From Asterias amurensis (lineage: Eukaryota; Echinodermata; Asteroidea; Forcipulatida; Asteriidae): a stretch of 64,000 nt of DNA. A program made the translations under genes and the position numbers. The stretch is from positions 26,339,044 to 26,403,043 of the forward strand of contig NC_092652.1 in assembly GCF_032118995.1 (NCBI RefSeq), read 5' to 3'. A model generated the notes under the pieces. The model did no database searches. It saw only the letters and a program-made list of their open reading frames with translations, and was not told the DNA's origin. Below are positions 59,501-64,000 of the stretch, one piece after another (the stretch's first letter is position 1; each line of letters begins with the position of its first letter).

Positions 59501-60794
59501 ATTACTTCTTTCTCGAAAACTACGTCACTTCAGAGGGAGCTGTTTCTCACAATGTTTTATACCATCAACCTCTTCTTAGTCCTATTTATCCCCATTAGTC
59601 GTAATCAAGAAAGGTTTAATGCTAAAAGTTATTTTGAGTAATTACCAATAGTGTACACTCTCCATCCGAGGATGTTTGAGGGCGCAATTTTAAAATTACT
59701 TACCTACTGGTAAACCCTCAACAACAAAATTCAGTTGAACTCTTCCCTGACCACTTCCAACAGTGGCCTTAAAACTGTTCCTAAAGACGTCATAATCTAA
59801 TAAATCCAAGATGGTCAGTGAAGTCCGGTTTGGGGACAGAATCATGTTAACAGGAGGGCTCCCTCCTTTGAGCAGATCCACTACTTTCAGAAGGAGTCGA
59901 TTCTTCATCTTGACCCGTCTGTACCACGAGATGGGTGGTAGTTGGTTCGAGTCCAACTCGGCCTCGGAATCCGGTGTTATATGCAGATTAAGAGTTACCA
60001 TCCTGCCAACGATAGACTGAATGAAGCAGGTGTTGGTCCTCGACTTGTATAAAAAGCAGGTTTTATCTTGATCCTTGATGTTTACTTGCCAGCCTGGAGA
60101 GAATACAAAGAGGTTACTCAGTTTGAAATCATCAAAAGATTCACAAGAGTGCGTGCGGCCAGTGGGTGCTCTAAAATATTAAGTTGCACTTGACAACATT
60201 TAAAAAGTGAAATTTAAATTGTCAAAGTTAAATTTAACATTGTTGGAAGTCTTTTCAATCAAGTGAACTTTCTTTGCAAAGAATATACTCATAATCATTC
60301 ACTGCACTGTCTCCAGGTCTAGTAATGCTGAATTTAACACTTGGTTTTATAACAACAATCCTTATGATGGGTTTACGGTCGCGGTACTTTCCAGACAAAT
60401 CAAAAGACCGTGGCTATTTACTAAAAAAGACGAAAACATTCTGATAGAACGTGACAATTAAAGAGCTACGATTATCGCAGCTCTTTCGTTTTACCGTCTG
60501 ACATTTTTTTTTAAATGAGCTGCAACTGCTGATGAAATTATACACAACTATACTATCCTTCTTTATGTTAACGTCATAATAAAGACTGGAGTAAACATCC
60601 GGACCTTACACTACAGTTACGTGGTGCCGAAATGTTTAAATAGATCAACCTTCCAGTTTTCCCCTCTCACCTAAGTTTATCTTACCTTTTGCTCTTTCGG
60701 AAGATAACAAAACGAAGATGAAGATTACACGAAATAAAAGGAACACAATATCAGCGTTTCCTTGGAGTTGTCGATGTTGCCTCTTGAATAGCAT
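48815..60794 (-). CDS. Novel single-pass receptor: Ig x3, SCUBE/SEA-like, GCC2/GCC3, TM, ~900-residue disordered tail
   Basis: I assembled eleven exons: 60794-60686, 60093-59704, 58393-58130, 57597-57532, 57112-56984, 55549-55256, 54533-54223, 53397-53250, 53111-52950, 52309-52225, 51527-48815. Every junction is GT-AG; phases are 1,1,1,1,1,1,0,1,1,2 and the frame stays open for 1,556 residues. Order: signal peptide (1-36), Ig1 (37-167), Ig2 (167-255), acidic linker (255-320), Ig3 (320-418), SCUBE/SEA-like region (418-571), GCC2/GCC3 module (571-625), TM (627-650), basic stop-transfer (RRPALGKQSRKK), disordered tail to 1556. Seen: domains and splice sites. Known: Ig and GCC2/GCC3 modules are extracellular adhesion or receptor modules. 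Inferred: a cell-surface receptor linking to actin. I do not recognise the family. The weakest link is exon 10 to 11, but its phase matches and the joined basic residues fit. Five tRNA-Asn genes sit antisense in introns 5 and 7. Confidence 0.85.
52225..52309 (-). CDS. Receptor exon 10: transmembrane helix
   Basis: VAVLMVGGVFSVLIAVALLL, about 22 hydrophobic residues with small-residue GG and ALLL motifs, then CWLR. The donor at cgtag|gtaggt leaves phase 2, matching exon 11. Without splicing, the frame meets a stop immediately. Confidence 0.85.
52806..52922 (-). repeat. Dispersed repeat, 'gcctg...cttcacgg' family, inverted copy
   Basis: Reads in reverse the core found at 583, 4332 and 20507 (gggcaccttatgagg, ggagcatttcaatggcacc). 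In intron 9 of the receptor. Confidence 0.55.
52950..53111 (-). CDS. Receptor exon 9: GCC2/GCC3 (ephrin-receptor-like) module
   Basis: The cysteine pattern ACGPGLYS...ECSQCPVGTYQTSYGAGDCSPCPPNQFTI...QC is the classic GCC2/GCC3 repeat, with CPVGTYQ as its hallmark. A single module lies just outside the membrane. Confidence 0.92.
   Translation of the reverse strand: MPADRDSTAGLTGWNVLSARSGRTRRHTVPGTAHRVHPINSQSRPVQHLQSNV
53250..53397 (-). CDS. Receptor exon 8: SCUBE/SEA-like region, part 2
   Basis: Codes IQTKLAAFF through LQYHCSLGYGLHSSLC. The ending YxCxxGY..x..C resembles the last strand that leads into GCC2/GCC3 modules. Acceptor tttgtag, donor gcg|gtaagt. Confidence 0.75.
53596..53669 (+). 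tRNA. tRNA-Asn(GTT), degenerate copy
   Basis: The same 74-nt layout as the next copies with anticodon GTT, but with changes that break the acceptor (position 4) and D stem (gtac for gcgc). It is probably a pseudogene. It lies in intron 7 of the receptor, on the opposite strand. Confidence 0.75.
53750..53823 (+). tRNA. tRNA-Asn(GTT)
   Basis: Acceptor GTCTCTG pairs with CAGGGAC, D arm GCGC...GCGC, anticodon loop CTGTTAA (GTT), T arm GGTGG-TTCAAAT-CCACC, discriminator G. All stems pair. T-rich sequence follows as a possible Pol III stop. Confidence 0.95.
53920..53993 (+). tRNA. tRNA-Asn(GTT)
   Basis: Identical in sequence to the copy at 53750. Followed by gaggttttctttt, a good Pol III terminator. 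Confidence 0.95.
54223..54533 (-). CDS. Receptor exon 7: SCUBE/SEA-like region, part 1
   Basis: The exon begins VYTLPDLVYTISASFTTPDC and holds five cysteines. A YxIxxxFTTPDC opening and a hydrophobic-alternating body ahead of a GCC2/GCC3 module resemble the spacer of SCUBE-type and related deuterostome proteins, which often show a SEA-like fold. Donor ctg|gtgagt ends in phase 0, the only such junction. Confidence 0.75.
54575..54645 (-). repeat. tRNA-derived relic, minus strand
   Basis: On the minus strand: gttggtagagtgccggcacg and a B-box GGTTCGAGTCC. No stable acceptor stem. It sits in intron 6 of the receptor. Confidence 0.5.
55256..55549 (-). CDS. Receptor exon 6: canonical Ig domain 3
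   Basis: LACLPS, FTWRRPK and DTGSLECEVSF give the normal Cys-Trp-Cys Ig signature over 98 residues. This is the only Ig of the three with both cysteines. It is followed by a basic NERKRTFKYNIE strand. Confidence 0.92.
55963..56121. mobile_element. 159-bp palindromic element, copy 1
   Basis: Ends tatacgcctctttt and its inverse; inner gatgggcgca...gcgcccatag also pairs, so the whole element is one long hairpin. A near-copy is at 61514-61671. It lies in intron 5, between tRNA-bearing stretches. Confidence 0.85.
56310..56383 (+). tRNA. tRNA-Asn(GTT)
   Basis: Same sequence as the 53750 copy; in intron 5 of the receptor, antisense to it. Confidence 0.95.
56530..56603 (+). tRNA. tRNA-Asn(GTT)
   Basis: Differs from the other intact copies by one D-loop base (ggtc for ggtt). 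All stems pair. Followed by gatagtgtttta. Confidence 0.93.
56984..57112 (-). CDS. Receptor exon 5: acidic linker
   Basis: 129 nt, phase 1 to 1, coding an acidic hinge without cysteines (includes VADLEIPPVDIDEMLHTFQ). Acceptor tggacag, donor ggag|gtatgt. Exons 4 and 5 could be skipped without loss of frame, because all flanking introns are phase 1. Confidence 0.65.
57532..57597 (-). CDS. Receptor exon 4: short acidic linker
   Basis: A 66-nt microexon, both ends phase 1, coding AVEDEKSSAAVEILKPHHDEEY. Acceptor gaaatag and donor acg|gtaaaata. It is supported only by phase and open frame, so it is less certain than its neighbours. Confidence 0.6.
58130..58393 (-). CDS. Receptor exon 3: Ig domain 2 with one canonical cysteine
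   Basis: The strand-F motif DAGIYVCDAY and the core Trp (EYDWAKEG) are clear. The first cysteine, expected 11-14 residues before the Trp, is replaced (around YMIVGVPG), leaving a lone Cys. Confidence 0.9.
59244..59663. mobile_element. MITE, TTAAAGACACTGGACAC family, in receptor intron 2
   Basis: Starts tttaagacactggacac and ends ttaccaatagtgtacac. The far terminus is degraded. Its overlapping open frames are MITE artefacts. Confidence 0.75.
59704..60093 (-). CDS. Receptor exon 2: degenerate Ig domain 1
   Basis: The Ig framework is recognisable by VTLNLHI, ISWYRR and SLTILDLLDYDVF. At both canonical cysteine positions other residues stand (Leu in VTLNL, Ala in FKATVG). Two cysteines near the start (CFLYKSRTNTC) may form a different bond. 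One N-glycosylation site (NRT) is present. Confidence 0.8.
60686..60794 (-). CDS. Receptor exon 1: signal peptide
   Basis: Starts MLFKRQHRQLQ, then a hydrophobic core VFLLFRVIFIFVLL and a polar SSERAK end: a typical secretory signal peptide, a little long. Two earlier ATGs (60836-region and 60812-region) are followed at once by stops. The donor is aaag|gtaaga. Confidence 0.8.
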
Positions 60795-61513
60795 TGCGTG
60801 TTTACTCGTTCATAGTTCGTGTCGAATACGGGACATCTCCGCCTGTCGACACTCGGCTTCGTCTGTCGACACTCAACCATTAGCACCAAAATTCATTGTT
60901 TTGTTTTGTTTTAATATTGATGTAGAAAATGTATTGTTATCGTGAACATGGTGAATCTTTTGATTGTTAAAGCTATAAAATGCCAACCGAATGTTTAATG
61001 GCGTTTTTCATGTTGCTTTCTCTACTCTACAGAGGCTATTGCGTCTCGCGTAAGACGCGTAGCGCGCCGACAACGCCAGACGCTGTGTACGCTGACCGGG
61101 CTTAACGCGAAATGCTACAGGGACGTATGCTGAGGTCGCGCGCAAATAAAACGGCTATCGTCCAATGATTATCTGCCTTTGACACAACACTTGCGCAAGT
61201 GCAAACGCGCTGATATCTAGCCGTAACTCTAGCGCCGAATTTCGCTACTTTCCGTCCGCATCGAGGCAGACTTGACTCAAGTCCCCATCCCGTGCCACCC
61301 CCAGGAAACTACTGTTTTGTGATGCTCTGCAGTCCCAAACCTGTTCCACATGCGGGAGGGATCACATTTTGACGGCGAGCGCGCACTGTACTGTACATAC
61401 GCGTTGTTTCATAGTAAGTTTGGGTGATGCTTAGGGACCTCTAACACGAGAATGGGACTTGAAGTCTAGCTGCGAGGCTGTAGCTCTGAAGTCGCCGTTT
61501 CGGACACACGGCC
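60795..61513 (-). promoter_or_regulatory. GC/CpG-rich upstream region of the receptor gene
   Basis: Positions about 61030-61420 are rich in CpG (gcgtctcgcgtaagacgcg, gcgcgccgacaacgccag and later), in sharp contrast to the AT-rich rest. It lies 240-630 bp upstream of the start codon, so it is a plausible promoter island. No TATA box was identified with confidence. Confidence 0.4.
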
Positions 61514-61671
61514 TATACGCCTTTCTTAATATTTATGCATGAGGTACGTCGCACTGCTAACTCAAAACGAGGCGATGGGCGCATCCCCTGAAAGTGATGG
61601 GGGACGTGCGCCCATAGCCTCATTTTGGGTAAGAACTATGACGTCATGCATAAATATTAAGAGAGGCGTAT
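61514..61671. mobile_element. 158-bp palindromic element, copy 2
   Basis: Matches 55963-56121 along its length with a few substitutions; ends tatacgcctttctt and gagaggcgtat. Two copies so close suggest local transposition. Confidence 0.85.
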
Positions 61672-61689
61672 GAGAGGGCACTTTTGGCT

Positions 61690-62110
61690 CCAGGTAGGGT
61701 GTCAGATGCAATTATGTCCGCCATGCAATACTTTCCGCTCCGGACACTTTTGGATATGCAATCGTGTCCGGGGCTATGCAAAAACCGTTCGGACTTGACT
61801 GTACATAATAATGTGCGCGCGTAAGCGAGCATGCATGCACTGAACCTGAACATTCACACGTATTTTATGATTGCAGCGAAACCCAACGGCCGAACATTTC
61901 CCGTAACATTCATGACATGCCCTTGTAAAAAAATAAATGGCGAACATGTTCCGTCGACCAACGGCGTTTAATTTACTGCAAGGACGGTTTTGCATATGCA
62001 GATGTGTCCGGGCGGACACAATTGCATTATGCAGCAGCGTCCGGGCGGACACGATTGCATATGCAAAACCATCCTGTAGACATTATTGCATATGCAATAA
62101 TGTTCTCCGG
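61690..62110. repeat. Cluster of TGCATATGCA and GTCCGGGCGGAC palindromes
   Basis: Short palindromes recur irregularly: ggatatgcaatcgtgtccggg, gcatatgcagatgtgtccggg, gtccgggcggacacaattgc, gtccgggcggacacgattgc, ttgcatatgcaa. The GC and AT palindromes alternate. It is not a simple tandem array. Confidence 0.7.
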
Positions 62111-62289
62111 ATAGTATTGCTTAGAGGACAGAATTACATGTGACAGGGGCGCTTTTTTAGTGTGTTGTTCTGTTTTGCCTCTCAGCTGATAAAATCAGTG
62201 GTGGTTTTTGTATTGATAGTGCTTTCCAAGGATTGAACTCTAACACCGCGATACTCAGCTACTTTATAATATGAAAAATAGACCAAAGA

Positions 62290-63260
62290 CTGAAAAAGCA
62301 AAAGAGGCAAGTCTAGCATATCACAACTTGGCAAATTTTTTAGTTTTAATTTTAGGCTCTAAAATGATACAGAGGTTCTACTGATGTTTTTTTTTAAATA
62401 ATAATAGTTGATCGGGAATGTAGGGCCTTTGCATTATTTTGACAAACGTTGATGCCGTTGAAATAATATAAGCAACATTTTGAAAAATTGTTCCTCTTTT
62501 TTTTTGTTAGGCTCAAAAATTTTGCAATCGGTTCAGCTGATGCCTTTCCTGCCCAAAGAATTCAGCTTTACTTTGAAAAATATTAATGATTATTGGCCAT
62601 GAATTCAAACAAAATCATAAGGGGTAAGACTAGTATTTTAATCAAATCTCAGCTATAATTTGACATAGGATAGTTATTTTATGCTCTTTTTTCAGAATGA
62701 TTCACGTTTCAAAAAGAGCAAGACGTGGATAAAATCAAACATGAAAGGTAAGTCAAGCATTTTGTTATTTTATTTTTTATTTTTTAGCCTCTAAAATGAT
62801 ACGGTAGACTCAACTGGTGCTTTTTTCTTTTTGACGCAGGATACGAATCTTCATAATTTAAAATGGCCAAAACTTAAAAAATAAAAATCATAAGTGGTAA
62901 GTCCAGAATTATTTCCAAGCTAGTGCCAATTGCTTGGCCCAAGTTTAAATTTCTAATTTTAAGCTCAAAATGATGCAATCGGTTCAACAGATGCTTTTTT
63001 ATATAAGAAATATTCATTGTTGAAAATTAGGCCAAAAGTATTAACAAAATCATTAGGGGCAAGTCCATCATTTTCATCAAATTTGAGTAAATGTAAAAAT
63101 ATATATATATATTTATTAGGTTCTAAAATGATGCAGAAGGCTGTACTTATGCCTTTTATTTATTTTGACCCGATATAAAAGCTTCATTTGGGGGAAATGA
63201 TGATACTTGAAAAAAGGCCAATAACTAATTTTCGATTTGTTGCAATCGGTTCTGCTCAAT
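62290..63260. repeat. Degenerate tandem repeat, about 155-175 bp period
   Basis: A block ggctctaaaatgatgca...ggttcaactgatgc recurs near 62355, 62511, 62789, 62963 and 63119, each preceded by a ggtaagtcnag-type block (62307, 62622, 62747, 62895, 63057). Spacing is near 156-174 bp with one gap. Diverged, non-coding. Confidence 0.65.
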
Positions 63261-63680
63261 AATCTTTGGCGCCCACTAAATATGAAGTGCGCCCTCTCTC
63301 AATGTTCTGATCACTAAGCAAGTCATTCCGGTGTCATGTGGGACTTTGGACTTCCGAGGGGTTAGGCAACTTAATAAGTCTCATCAAACCAGCCAAGAAC
63401 ACAGTTAGGCAACAGTCTGCATGTGCATTTGTGTGAAGTAAAAGTCAATTACGAAAAACGTAGAGTTTAGTTAGGCAGTTGGAACCCCTCGCTAGCACAG
63501 CAGGCGAAAGTAGATTTTACTTTCATTACATAAACCACATAAATACTTCACAATTGATACTTTCATACTTTGGTCATACCCAATATTATTTAATTTCGAA
63601 CACACAATTTCAATTGGTGAAAAATGCGACATGTTAAAACTCAGAGATGCTTTTTCAGTTTACAATGATAGGTTGAGTAA

Positions 63681-64000
63681 TTAAAGGCAGTGGACACTAT
63701 TGGTAATTGTCAAAGACTAGCCTTCACAGTTGGTGTATCCCAACATATGCTTAAAATAACTAACCTGTGAAAATTTGAGCTCAATCGGTCATCAAAGTTG
63801 CGAGATAATAATGAAAGAAGAAAACACCCTTGTCACACGAAGTTCTGTGCATTTAGATAGTTGATTTCGAGACTCAAGTTCTAAACTTGAGGTCTCAAAA
63901 TCAAATTCGTGGAAAATTACTTCTATCTCGAAAACTACTCCACTTCAGAGGGAGCCGTTTCTCACAATGTTTTATACTGCCAACCTACCCTCATTACTCT
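63681..64000. mobile_element. MITE, TTAAAGGCAGTGG family, cut by the window end
   Basis: Starts ttaaaggcagtggacac and continues with the standard interior to ccctcattactct; the right end lies outside the window. Confidence 0.8.

Noticed and set aside
1..64000. CRISPR array, prokaryotic operon or viral genome
   Set aside because: Introns, Hox genes, tRNA-derived SINEs and MITEs show animal nuclear DNA; no regularly spaced identical repeats with unique spacers and no viral replication or capsid genes were seen.

Overview
The window is animal nuclear DNA, most probably from an echinoderm and, on the overall look of its repeats, perhaps a sea star; the species-level guess is inference. It shows short exons with GT-AG introns, AT-rich intergenic DNA, homopolymer runs, a very long tetranucleotide microsatellite and dozens of short inverted-repeat (MITE-like) elements. 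Two posterior homeobox genes carry homeodomains of the ambulacrarian Hox11/13 type, so this is the posterior part of a Hox cluster.

Layout. Positions 1-6108: repeat-rich DNA that must be the 3' part of an intron of the first Hox gene. Positions 6109-6521 (+): the homeodomain exon of Hox gene A; its first exon lies left of the window. Positions 6522-35232: about 29 kb with no convincing gene, holding MITEs, a three-unit tandem repeat, a 330-bp GTTT microsatellite and tRNA-derived SINE remnants. Positions 35233-43321 (-): a complete two-exon Hox11/13 gene (gene B) with a 7.3-kb intron. A and B are convergent, so one of them is inverted relative to the other. Positions 43322-48814: intergenic. 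Positions 48815-60794 (-): an eleven-exon gene that I assembled by splice-site and phase matching. Positions 60795-64000: a GC-rich upstream region, then palindrome-rich and degenerate tandem repeats, then a MITE cut by the window end.

The most interesting object is the eleven-exon gene. All ten junctions keep phase and give a predicted 1,556-residue single-pass membrane protein: signal peptide, two immunoglobulin domains with missing canonical cysteines, an acidic linker, a canonical Ig domain, a SCUBE/SEA-like cysteine-containing region, one GCC2/GCC3 (ephrin-receptor-like) module, a transmembrane helix, and a roughly 900-residue disordered cytoplasmic tail in one exon. The tail has an Ena/VASP-type FPPPP motif followed by acidic residues, other polyproline runs, three YxxP sites and a four-copy acidic SDSE repeat. 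I do not recognise this architecture as a named family.

Five tRNA-Asn(GTT) genes (four intact, one degenerate) lie on the opposite strand inside two introns of that gene. The MITE families across the window share TTAAAG...CTTTAA termini, and one palindromic element is inserted inside another element.
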